From: Loktanella sp.
GTDB taxonomy: Bacteria; Pseudomonadota; Alphaproteobacteria; Rhodobacterales; Rhodobacteraceae
Direction of reading: 5' to 3'
DNA length: 41,392 nucleotides
Assembly: GCA_024686085.1 (NCBI GenBank)
Contig: JAIBDT010000020.1
Location: 1 to 41,392 of the forward strand
In this document: piece by piece, positions 23,719 to 31,391 of the stretch
Numbering within the stretch: position 1 is the stretch's first letter
How the letters are laid out: the number at the start of each line of letters is the position of its first letter
Program-made: the position numbers and the translations under genes
Notes under the pieces: generated by a model
Database searches by the model: none
What the model was told of the DNA's origin: nothing
The model's input: the letters and a program-made list of their open reading frames with translations, nothing else

Positions 23719-24642
23719 TTACATCCTTGTCGTCGCATTGTGGATTGCACCGTCTTCGGTGTCTCCGAGATAAAGGGCGAAATTGCGGGTCTGCTGTTCA
23801 AGCGCAAAGCGGGTCATCATCCGACCGATTGCTGCATTGGCGAACGCCTGGCTTTCAAGTTCTGCGATCGGCACGGCGATCACTTCGGCAGAGGCTGTCT
23901 CGATATGTCCGGTGGCCAGAAAGTAGGTGGAATGGGTGCGAGGTTTTTTGCTTTCAAAGATCGAATAGGCCTGCCCCAGATCGGCACGAATGCCCTTGCT
24001 GATCAGCGTGTCGCGCAGATCGTTTATGAGCCTTCCACGTTCTGTGTGCGTGCATTGAGGGGGCCGCAATCCGTCTTTGGTCTGAACCATCAAGACAGTG
24101 TCGCCGTCTTCAATTATTGCGCCACAAATCGCCTGTCCCTCGGTGCTGTTAAACGCTGCGCGTTCCAGCCCGAGGCTAAAATACTGCCCGCCAACGTATC
24201 CGAGCCCCAGCCCTTCGTTGTGCGAGAAATTCATGATTTCCCCGACGAGGATACAGTGATCTCCCGCCGGAACGACCTGATGTGTCGCACAAGAAAACTG
24301 CACCGCTGCACCGTCAATCAGCGGCACACCATGCTCGTCGAAGTGATGTGGAACCTGCGCAAAGCGGTCGCCCTTTGAACTGGCGAATATGTTTGAGATG
24401 GGTTCCTGCCCTTCGGCCAAGATATTGACGGCGAAATACGTGCAGTTTGCGAATGTATCGTAGCTAGACAGAAACTTGCCGGGGCAGACCAGCAACATTG
24501 GCGGGTCCATGGATACCGATGAAAACGAATTGGCGGTAAAGCCAACAGGCGTTCCGTCTTTTGAAAGCGCGGTCACAATCGTGACTCCCGTCATGAACGA
24601 CCCAAATGCCCTCCGTAGCGCAGGCGCGTCAAGTTGGGTCAT
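23719..24642 (-). CDS. Flavin reductase with an extra C-terminal domain (TgnB-like candidate)
   Basis: The 307-residue protein starts with a flavin reductase domain (LRRAFGSFMTGVTIVTA, GFTANSFSSVSMDPPMLLV, GGQYFSLG; about residues 1-165). It continues with about 140 residues that look NUDIX-like (GAIIEDGDTVLMVQTKDGL). Simple flavin reductases are about 170 residues, so the C-terminal extension is notable. As I recall, the reductase of the trigonelline oxygenase (TgnB) is of similar size. ATG 24642 is preceded by GGAG and overlaps the hydrolase stop by 14 bp. It supplies reduced FMN to the monooxygenase. Confidence 0.82.
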   Translation of the reverse strand: MTQLDAPALRRAFGSFMTGVTIVTALSKDGTPVGFTANSFSSVSMDPPMLLVCPGKFLSSYDTFANCTYFAVNILAEGQEPISNIFASSKGDRFAQVPHHFDEHGVPLIDGAAVQFSCATHQVVPAGDHCILVGEIMNFSHNEGLGLGYVGGQYFSLGLERAAFNSTEGQAICGAIIEDGDTVLMVQTKDGLRPPQCTHTERGRLINDLRDTLISKGIRADLGQAYSIFESKKPRTHSTYFLATGHIETASAEVIAVPIAELESQAFANAAIGRMMTRFALEQQTRNFALYLGDTEDGAIHNATTRM

Positions 24643-25408
24643 TTTGTGCACTCCATATGAATCCTTTGAGGATGGCGTTTACTTCTTCAGCGTGTGTCAT
24701 CGGCATCATGTGCGCGGCACGTGCTACGATCTCTGCCCGTCCGAGCGGGGCAAGCTCTGCCATGCGATGTGACATGAGCGGTGTCGAATTGGGCTCGTTT
24801 TCACCTGTAATGAATAGGGCAGGGCAGTTCAGTGCAATGAGCGACTCTTCTGACGGGCCGTCTTCGGTTGCGAAGACACGGTAGGCATCGCGATAGCCAG
24901 CGGCATCAACGTTGCAAAGCCATTCGCGGCAGGCTTCTCGTGCAGGTAACGGGCTGTCGCCGAACCAGCGCGCAAGGGTCGCGGAGGGGTCTACGGTTGT
25001 TTGTCCGTCCAAGCTAGTTGCGCGGGCTGAGACGCTTGCCTTCGCCTGCGGGTCCCTTTGAAATACTGCATTAAGCGCGGCCACACCGTTTACCATCTGT
25101 GGATATCTGCTTGCCAAATCCAAAGCGATCATCGCGCCAAAGGAATGTCCGATTACAACGGATGGCTGAGTCAAGATTTCCGCAATCGCATCGGTAAAAT
25201 CCGCCAGCTGCGGGCTGTCTTTTAGTCGTTCGCTTTGTCCATGTCCGGGCATATCCATAGCCATTGCCCCGCGCAGAGCGCCTATTTGAGCGCCCCATGC
25301 TTCGGCCCGCAGGCCAACGCCATGGATCAAAACGATGTCTGGATCAGCGGCCGCCCCAATGACGGAAAGCCGTCCAATTTTAGACCGCGGCTGGGTTTTC
25401 CAGGTCAT
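24629..25408 (-). CDS. Alpha/beta hydrolase (TgnD-like candidate)
   Basis: The 259-residue protein has an alpha/beta hydrolase fold with the nucleophile elbow GHSFGAM, the oxyanion region LIHGVGLRAEAW, ITGENEPNS for the acid, and ARAAHMMPMTHAEE with the catalytic histidine. In trigonelline breakdown a hydrolase of this family (TgnD) cleaves the N-methylformamido intermediate. The gene overlaps the upstream DUF1185 gene by 29 bp and the flavin reductase gene by 14 bp, showing one tightly packed operon. Confidence 0.82.
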   Translation of the reverse strand: MTWKTQPRSKIGRLSVIGAAADPDIVLIHGVGLRAEAWGAQIGALRGAMAMDMPGHGQSERLKDSPQLADFTDAIAEILTQPSVVIGHSFGAMIALDLASRYPQMVNGVAALNAVFQRDPQAKASVSARATSLDGQTTVDPSATLARWFGDSPLPAREACREWLCNVDAAGYRDAYRVFATEDGPSEESLIALNCPALFITGENEPNSTPLMSHRMAELAPLGRAEIVARAAHMMPMTHAEEVNAILKGFIWSAQNDPT

Positions 25409-25979
25409 GGCCCAAATCCTTTAAATCTTGGTATCTGTCGCCAATGCGGTGGTGCGGGCGCCCACCAGTTGCAGCGCCAAGCACAACCACGATTTCATCG
25501 TCGCGCGGAGCGTCTGGGATCGCGAACTGGATCGTCAGGTAATGCGAGCGGCGCCCCGCATCGTTTTTGTCCATCAAAGGCACCATGATCGCCGCATTCG
25601 CCCCGCCTCGTGTGTTTGTGAAAGCTAGATATGACTTGGCGCCGACGGCCTCGCGGAAGTGGTTGCCAAAACGCAGGGTGTGGATCAGGCCCGAAGCGTG
25701 TTCGATTTCACCGTTCAGCCCGACAACTGCTGCTTTACCGTATGCTTCGATCGCGTCGCCTGACCCTGCGAGTTTGATCATTCTTTCGGTCATCATTTCG
25801 CCCAAGACGGGGCCGAATGCATGGATTTCGGGTTTGAGATCTTCGACGAAGTGGCCCGCCCAAGGGTTGCGCAAAACTGCAGCCACCGCAAACAGGCGCC
25901 AAGGGTGTTTTGCTGGGCGAAAGCCTTCGATCAGGACTTCTTCGTCGTAGGTCACAATTTTTCTGATTTCTGGCTGCAC
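25380..25979 (-). CDS. DUF1185 (amino acid synthesis family) protein
   Basis: The 199-residue protein belongs to the PF06684/DUF1185 family, named amino acid synthesis though its reaction is not settled. Typical parts are RKIVTYDEEVLIEG, AVLRNPWAGHFVEDLKP and GKAAVVGLNGEIEHASGLIH. I choose GTG 25979 because GAGGAGA stands a few bases upstream, so the longer TTG form is less likely. It is the first gene of the LLM operon, divergent from the LysR gene. Its presence in such operons hints at a role in an N-heterocycle pathway step not covered by the other four enzymes. Confidence 0.8.
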   Translation of the reverse strand: MQPEIRKIVTYDEEVLIEGFRPAKHPWRLFAVAAVLRNPWAGHFVEDLKPEIHAFGPVLGEMMTERMIKLAGSGDAIEAYGKAAVVGLNGEIEHASGLIHTLRFGNHFREAVGAKSYLAFTNTRGGANAAIMVPLMDKNDAGRRSHYLTIQFAIPDAPRDDEIVVVLGAATGGRPHHRIGDRYQDLKDLGHDLENPAAV

Positions 25980-26058
25980 CGGCGTCTCCTCGTCATGTTC
26001 TCGCAAAGTATTGTGTAGTGCGACGCGGTTTGACAAATGAATGATAACGAGGCTTAGG

Positions 26059-26075
26059 TATTAGTAATACTAATA
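26059..26075. promoter_or_regulatory. Palindromic operator candidate between LysR gene and operon
   Basis: TATTAGT-AAT-ACTAATA is a perfect inverted repeat with 7-bp arms and contains a T-N11-A LysR-box pattern. It ends 12 bp before the LysR ATG and lies about 80 bp upstream of the divergent DUF1185 start. This suits autorepression together with control of the divergent operon. Confidence 0.6.
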
Positions 26076-26087
26076 GGTGACTTCCTC

Positions 26088-26930
26088 ATGGTTAAAGCAT
26101 TACCCCCGCTTGCATGGTTCCGTGCATTCGAAGCGGCAGCACGCAGGCTTAGCTTTACCGCGGCCGCAGAAGAAATTGGGATGACGCAATCAGCCGTCAG
26201 CCAACACGTAAGATCGCTTGAAACCTCGCTAGGGGTGGGGTTATTCATTCGTCGTGCGCGGGGTCTGGTTTTGACCGATGAAGGGCGCAAATTGTTGCCA
26301 AAGGTCGGTTCTGCGTTGGAGACGTTGACCGCCGCCGCGCAAGCCTTTGACGTTGTCCCTACTGAAAACGTCTTGACTGTTGCCTCGTCGGTGAGTGTCG
26401 CGCAGTGGATTATATCGCCGCATCTTGCTGCGTTTACCGCCGATCATCCAAACGTTCGCTTGCGGTTTCTAAGCACGATTTGGCCCGATGACTTTCATAC
26501 CGTTCGTGCAGATGTTGAGATTCCTTTTGGTTCTAAGAAACAGGTCGGTCGCAATGCGATGATGCTGGAACCAAACGGCTTGGTCGCGTTAAAGGCGCCG
26601 TATCTGAAAGGCACGGTAGAAACCCTGCCGCTCATCGAATCTGTCGGCACGTCGGATGGGTGGAAGTCTTGGCAACAAATTGTGGGTGGTGAACCGAAAC
26701 CTGGCATTTTTGTAGATACCTACGGTGCCGCGTTAAACCTTGCGGTTGATGGTAATGGTGTTGCGTTGGTCAGCGAGGTTTTGGCCCGTCATGCGCTGCG
26801 CACTGGTCAGTTAGTCAGAGCGCATGACGCGGTCATTGAGTGCAAAGAGGGATACTATCTGCGCATCAATGAGGCGGACGAAACTGCAAGGCAGTTTCGT
26901 GATTGGTTTGTCTGCAAGGTTTGCGATTAA
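26088..26930 (+). CDS. LysR family transcriptional regulator (GcvA-like), divergent from the LLM operon
   Basis: The 280-residue protein has the LysR helix-turn-helix at its N-terminus (LAWFRAFEAAARRLSFTAAA, then QSAVSQHVRSLETSLGVGLF) and a periplasmic-binding-like effector domain (about 90-280). It begins 108 bp from the first gene of the ring-cleavage-like operon and points the other way, the classic layout for a LysR regulator of an adjacent pathway. A perfect palindrome sits in between. Its effector is likely the pathway substrate. Its stop codon overlaps that of the convergent GatZ-like gene. Confidence 0.9.
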   Translation: MVKALPPLAWFRAFEAAARRLSFTAAAEEIGMTQSAVSQHVRSLETSLGVGLFIRRARGLVLTDEGRKLLPKVGSALETLTAAAQAFDVVPTENVLTVASSVSVAQWIISPHLAAFTADHPNVRLRFLSTIWPDDFHTVRADVEIPFGSKKQVGRNAMMLEPNGLVALKAPYLKGTVETLPLIESVGTSDGWKSWQQIVGGEPKPGIFVDTYGAALNLAVDGNGVALVSEVLARHALRTGQLVRAHDAVIECKEGYYLRINEADETARQFRDWFVCKVCD

Positions 26931-28186
26931 TGGGCCTGCATCCCTGCCGCTCGGAAATACCGCCCGACGCATTTGGTGATGTGGTCTTCCATCAATTGGG
27001 TTGCAGATGTTGGGATGTCTCCGAATTCGAGCCCCATGAATGACTGCGATACCAGTGTTTCGGGCAACTTCTTGTCCGACAGGTTTTCAAGTAGTTTCGA
27101 CAGCGCAGGTGCGACGTCTTTGTCAGCCCAGTAGTATCTGATCCGGTCGCTGTAGCTGTAGATGCGCAGCCTTTGTGTTTGCGCTTCTGTGCCGCTGTAA
27201 TAGTCTTTCCAATAGTCGGGTGCATCGGTCATGCGCTGTATCATAATTTCGCGCATTCGCGACGGCTTTGCGATGTCCATCAGGGATTCAATTTGCGCCA
27301 ATGACCAGACAGCTTCGCGGAACCGAAAGGTCAGTTCTGGTCCAACTTTCAAAAAGAAGAAGTGATTTTTGACGAGGTCGTTGAGTGCCTGCGTCGGTTG
27401 ATAGTCTGTCGAATGCGCCTCAAGCGTAAAGCCGTCCTCGGTCAGGATTGCGTCACTCAATGGTTTCGCTTTTGCAGGGACGAAGGGGTAGATCGAAGTA
27501 TGCCCAAAATCCACACCCGGTTGAGTCACGACTGAAACGATCCGTGTCCAAGCGTCTTGCAATCCGCGTGCTGCAAAAGCTGCGCGGTGGGTTTCGATTG
27601 TATCGTTGAACCGTGCAACTGATGTCACATCTAGCGCGTCTGGTTCTTCGGTTTCACCACCTGGAATAGGGACTTCGGTGCCTATGATATAGATCAGTTC
27701 AGTCGGGTTTGGGGCGTGCTCTTCGGCGACAGCACACAGGTCAGCGGCTCGTTCTGCGATTTGCAGGAATGTCGGGTTTTCCTCGCCACCGCAGGCCATG
27801 CTGGCGTCAAGATGGATTTTCTTGAACCCTGCCTGCACGTAAGATTTCACCAATTCGCGGGCTTTTCCCATCGCGATATCCAAAGGCTCGGACCGCCATG
27901 GGTTCGGCCCCAGATGATCACCGCCAAGGATCAGTTGATCCATCGGCACGCCTGCCTGTTCGGCCAAGTCTTGCAGCCAATCCATAAAGTCAGCGGCGGT
28001 CATACCCGTGTAGCCGCCCTCTTGGTTTACTTGATTACAGGTCGCCTCGATCACGGTTGGGAATCCTGTTTTCTTTGCATAAGAAAGGATCGCCCGAATG
28101 ACCTGTTCGTTGGCAGTGCAAAAACACGGAAGGCCGATTGCCTCGCCATTGCGGTTACGGGTGATCAGGTCCTGAACGAGGCTCAT
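26927..28186 (-). CDS. D-tagatose-bisphosphate aldolase non-catalytic subunit family (GatZ/KbaZ-like)
   Basis: The 419-residue protein has GatZ/KbaZ features: LPCFCTANEQVIRAIL, EATCNQVNQEGGYTGM, LGGDHLGPNPW, KIHLDASMACGGE and TLEAHSTDYQP. In enteric bacteria this subunit stabilises the class II aldolase GatY/KbaY. In roseobacters it is often found alone in polyol and sugar regions and may act as an aldolase or chaperone itself. No catalytic GatY partner is seen nearby. It starts 27 bp downstream of the lipid-transport lipoprotein gene, on the same strand, so it may be read through from that operon. Confidence 0.85.
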   Translation of the reverse strand: MSLVQDLITRNRNGEAIGLPCFCTANEQVIRAILSYAKKTGFPTVIEATCNQVNQEGGYTGMTAADFMDWLQDLAEQAGVPMDQLILGGDHLGPNPWRSEPLDIAMGKARELVKSYVQAGFKKIHLDASMACGGEENPTFLQIAERAADLCAVAEEHAPNPTELIYIIGTEVPIPGGETEEPDALDVTSVARFNDTIETHRAAFAARGLQDAWTRIVSVVTQPGVDFGHTSIYPFVPAKAKPLSDAILTEDGFTLEAHSTDYQPTQALNDLVKNHFFFLKVGPELTFRFREAVWSLAQIESLMDIAKPSRMREIMIQRMTDAPDYWKDYYSGTEAQTQRLRIYSYSDRIRYYWADKDVAPALSKLLENLSDKKLPETLVSQSFMGLEFGDIPTSATQLMEDHITKCVGRYFRAAGMQAH

Positions 28187-28213
28187 GCCGAGGCTCCAAT
28201 ATAGTTGTGGTTC

Positions 28214-28849
28214 TTAGTTGCCCAATTTCGAAGGTAGCCAAACTGCGAAATCCGAAAACAATTTTGATGATGCCGTATCGAAGGCGGCGATTATGGCGTC
28301 ATTTTCTGTCGACAAGGAAGGCGCTGTCGCAGAAAAGGTCTTGCTTGCCACGATACGCGCATCTGCTTCGCGCACGACACGGACGATCAGACTGACCTGA
28401 GCGGTTGTCGTTTGGTTTGCTTCGTTAAGCTCCGCCTGAAAATCGACGAGTTCGGCCAGAACGGCAAAATCTCCGCTCGACGACAGCGGTTTCCGTGCGA
28501 CATAGCGCACTGCCCCCGTGGCCTCGACGGCGCGGAGCATAAGAGTTTGGACCATGACGGGGGTGGGGTCACTCCAGCGCGCATCGGGCAAATACTGCGC
28601 TTGCAATGCGTTGGGTCGGATCATGATCCGGTCTGTGGACAGTGCACCGCTGGTCGTCGGTAATTCGATGACCACATCGCGTTGGATTTGGCGCTGCGTT
28701 GTCCGCTCGATGCTGGCAGGTGCGCGTAATTCGTAAACCTCTAACGGCACGGTGACTTCGTTCAATGCAGTGATTGCAGAACACCCCGTCAGCAGTCCGA
28801 CGAGGGCGAGGTTTCGTACTTTGGCGACGTGAGTAAGTATATTGATCAT
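28214..28849 (-). CDS. ABC-type transport auxiliary lipoprotein (PqiC/YmbA-like)
   Basis: The 211-residue lipoprotein has a lipobox LTGC near residue 23 (ALVGLLTGCSA), followed by a single ABC-transport-auxiliary domain with YELRAPA and ARWSDPTPVMVQ. It is the fourth gene of an Mla/Mce transporter string and would stand in the outer or inner membrane, linking the MCE protein to the envelope. The ATG overlaps the stop of the MCE gene as ATGA. Confidence 0.85.
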   Translation of the reverse strand: MINILTHVAKVRNLALVGLLTGCSAITALNEVTVPLEVYELRAPASIERTTQRQIQRDVVIELPTTSGALSTDRIMIRPNALQAQYLPDARWSDPTPVMVQTLMLRAVEATGAVRYVARKPLSSSGDFAVLAELVDFQAELNEANQTTTAQVSLIVRVVREADARIVASKTFSATAPSLSTENDAIIAAFDTASSKLFSDFAVWLPSKLGN

Positions 28850-30585
28850 CGCTTAAACTCCGGTGTCTCGCGGTCTAAGAAGAAACGCGCAGGATCGCGT
28901 TGGACCTGATTGGTAAGCTGGTCCAAGTTACGAATAAGGGTCCTGCTTTCTTGTGCCAGCCGTGTGTAGAGCGGTAGCGCGGTTGTTGCAAATTCTCGCA
29001 CCGCGGGACCAGAGGCATCGGTCATTTGACGTAGTTGGGTGAACGCGTCAGAGGCTGCTGTGCTGGCTGCGCGCAGGTCCGTCGAGATTGCGGGCAAGTC
29101 GGCAGAGACGGATCTAATCGCGGTGTTCATCCCGTCGATCGTTGTTTCAAGTCCTGCGATTATACCTGCAATGTCATCGTTGATCACACGGTCCGCACCG
29201 ACAAAAGCCTTTTGCGCTGCATCCAAGGCTCGGTCACCTGTTTCAAGCGCGCCGTTAATGGCCGTCAGGGTGACATTGGCGTTTGCAAAAGACACACGTG
29301 CGTCCTCTAAGGTGTTGCGCGCGCTGATCAGAACTTCATTTACGTTTTCGCTCGACGCGCTGAGGTTCTTACCAACATCGACGATGACCTGACTTGCGCT
29401 ATCGGTCGCTGTGCGTACATCGGCGATAATCGCGGGTAGGTCGGTCATGGCGATTGTCGCCACAGATTGAATAGCGCGGCTTGCCTCGGCGACCATGGTG
29501 CGGGTTTCGGACAAAAGCGGTGCACCTTCATCGCGGATCAGATCGTCAGCACGGGTCGCTACGGAATCTACAGCCAGTGCTGCCGCATCAAGCCGCGTGA
29601 TCAAGGCGTTTGCAGCCTCTATTGTCGTACGTGCTTCATCCAGACGCGCGGTTGCGACTTCGCCTGTCGTGCCAAGTGTAGATATCAAGCCGCGCGCGTC
29701 ATCCGATATCAGCGCAAGCTGATTACGCAAATCGGTTGTCGTAGCGCGTAGATCGTCAGCGAGAAGGCTAAGATCTTGCGCGACAAAATCCTTGGTCTCG
29801 ACGATGGCAGATTGCGCGTCGCTGAGGGTGTCTGTGCTTGCTGTTAACACCCCTTTGCCCTGTTCCGATAATTCACGGATCGAGACCAAGGTCAGGTCCG
29901 CGGTATTGAGAACGCCCGATAAATCACCTGATAGCACGTCCAGCGTTTCGTTGAATTTGCTAATCTGTGCAGCAAAATCGGCGACGGTATTTGCGACCCC
30001 TGAAAAGTCCGACAAGGTGCGCGCAAATTCGTTGGAAGCTTGCTCCGCGTTGATCAGGATATTGTCGATCCGTGTTGCGTTGTCTTCGCTTAGCATTTGT
30101 CCAAGTTCATCGACGACAACCAATGTCCGTTCCAAAAGCTGAGGCGCGTCTTCGGAGAGCGATTGCAGCATGGAACGGCCAGCGATAATTTCGGGAATAT
30201 CACCTTCGCCTTTGCTAACCAGTAAGGGAGCGGTTGGTGTGCCGGCGTCGATGCCTACATAAGACACCCCCGTAACGCCTTGCGATTCAATTGTTGCAAT
30301 ACTGTCAGTACGGACGGGCGTTTCGCCGTCAACCTCGATCCGCACCAGTATTGTGCCGTCCCGTTCTGGCGTCAAACGCACATCTACCACTTGCCCCACG
30401 CCCAGACCGCTGAACCGCACATCAGACGCGTTGTCTAACCCAGAGACAGAGCTGAACCGAATATCATAATAGGCAAACTGTCGATCTAGCTCGACCTGCG
30501 CGAACCACAAAAAAAACCCCATAAGCCCGGCAAGGCCCGCAAGGGTGAAGGCGCCGATCATCACAAAGTTTGCACGTGTTTCCAT
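28846..30585 (-). CDS. MlaD/MCE family substrate-binding protein with long helical tail
   Basis: The 579-residue protein has an N-terminal membrane anchor (about 8-28) and one MCE domain (about 37-115: VSGLDNASDVRFSGLGVGQV, GVTGVSYVGIDAG). A long alanine- and serine-rich, helix-forming region of more than 400 residues follows. MlaD of E. coli has only about 180 residues, so this resembles the longer Mce/YrbD-type proteins whose helices form a tunnel or needle across the periplasm. It carries lipids between membranes together with the ATPase and permease encoded upstream. It ends with FKR just before the lipoprotein gene. Confidence 0.88.
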   Translation of the reverse strand: METRANFVMIGAFTLAGLAGLMGFFLWFAQVELDRQFAYYDIRFSSVSGLDNASDVRFSGLGVGQVVDVRLTPERDGTILVRIEVDGETPVRTDSIATIESQGVTGVSYVGIDAGTPTAPLLVSKGEGDIPEIIAGRSMLQSLSEDAPQLLERTLVVVDELGQMLSEDNATRIDNILINAEQASNEFARTLSDFSGVANTVADFAAQISKFNETLDVLSGDLSGVLNTADLTLVSIRELSEQGKGVLTASTDTLSDAQSAIVETKDFVAQDLSLLADDLRATTTDLRNQLALISDDARGLISTLGTTGEVATARLDEARTTIEAANALITRLDAAALAVDSVATRADDLIRDEGAPLLSETRTMVAEASRAIQSVATIAMTDLPAIIADVRTATDSASQVIVDVGKNLSASSENVNEVLISARNTLEDARVSFANANVTLTAINGALETGDRALDAAQKAFVGADRVINDDIAGIIAGLETTIDGMNTAIRSVSADLPAISTDLRAASTAASDAFTQLRQMTDASGPAVREFATTALPLYTRLAQESRTLIRNLDQLTNQVQRDPARFFLDRETPEFKR

Positions 30586-30599
30586 TGTCGCCTCCTTTC

Positions 30600-31391
30600 T
30601 TAGGTGTTGTTCCGATTGCCGTCAGACGCGGCGCGCGCCCGTGGTCCGTGAAAGTATTCGTGAACCCATGGATGGTCTACGTCCAGCATGTGCTGCATCG
30701 TTCCAGTTACCAATACCCTTCGTTCGGCCAGAACCGCAATCCGATCGCATGTCGCATGCAGCGTGTCTAGGTCATGGGTTACCAGAAAGACAGTCAACCC
30801 TAAAGAGCGGCTAAGCCCGACGATAAGCGCGTCAAAGGCCGACGCCCCAATCGGATCTAGTCCCGCTGTCGGTTCGTCCAAAAACACGATCTCGGGGTCA
30901 AGTGCCAAAGCCCGCGCTAGCCCTGCACGTTTGCGCATCCCGCCTGACAACTCAGACGGATACTTGTCGCCTGCGTTATAGGGCAGCCCGACCATGGATA
31001 TTTTAAGGTCAGCGATTTTGCTGCGAATGACGGGGTCCAATCCCTCGATTGCCCGCATGGGCACTTCAACGTTTTCCCGTACCGTCAGCGACGAAAACAA
31101 GGCACCATCCTGAAACATCACGCCCCAGCGTGCCTCTAACGCGGCCCGCGTATCTTCGTCCGCGCCCCGCACATCGATACCTAGGACGGTTACGGTGCCG
31201 TCGATCGGTTTTTGCAGGCCCACGATGGATCGCAACAGCACGGACTTCCCTGTGCCTGATCCGCCAACCACGCCGATGATTTCGCCACGCAGTACGTCCA
31301 AGTCTAGGTTTTCGTGCACGACATGTGATCCGAATTGATTTCGTAATCCGCGCACGCTGATAATCACGTCATCTGTGGTTTTATCATTCAT
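30600..31391 (-). CDS. MlaF-type ABC transporter ATP-binding protein
   Basis: The 263-residue ATPase has Walker A GGSGTGKS, Q-loop VMFQDGALF, signature LSGGMRKRAGLARA, Walker B EIVFLDEPTAGLD and the switch histidine in LVTHDLD. The Met-Arg-Lys signature variant is typical of Mla/Mce ATPases. It energises lipid transport with the MlaE-type permease and the MCE protein. The ATG overlaps the permease stop as ATGA, and the gap to the MCE gene is 14 bp. Confidence 0.92.
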   Translation of the reverse strand: MNDKTTDDVIISVRGLRNQFGSHVVHENLDLDVLRGEIIGVVGGSGTGKSVLLRSIVGLQKPIDGTVTVLGIDVRGADEDTRAALEARWGVMFQDGALFSSLTVRENVEVPMRAIEGLDPVIRSKIADLKISMVGLPYNAGDKYPSELSGGMRKRAGLARALALDPEIVFLDEPTAGLDPIGASAFDALIVGLSRSLGLTVFLVTHDLDTLHATCDRIAVLAERRVLVTGTMQHMLDVDHPWVHEYFHGPRARAASDGNRNNT

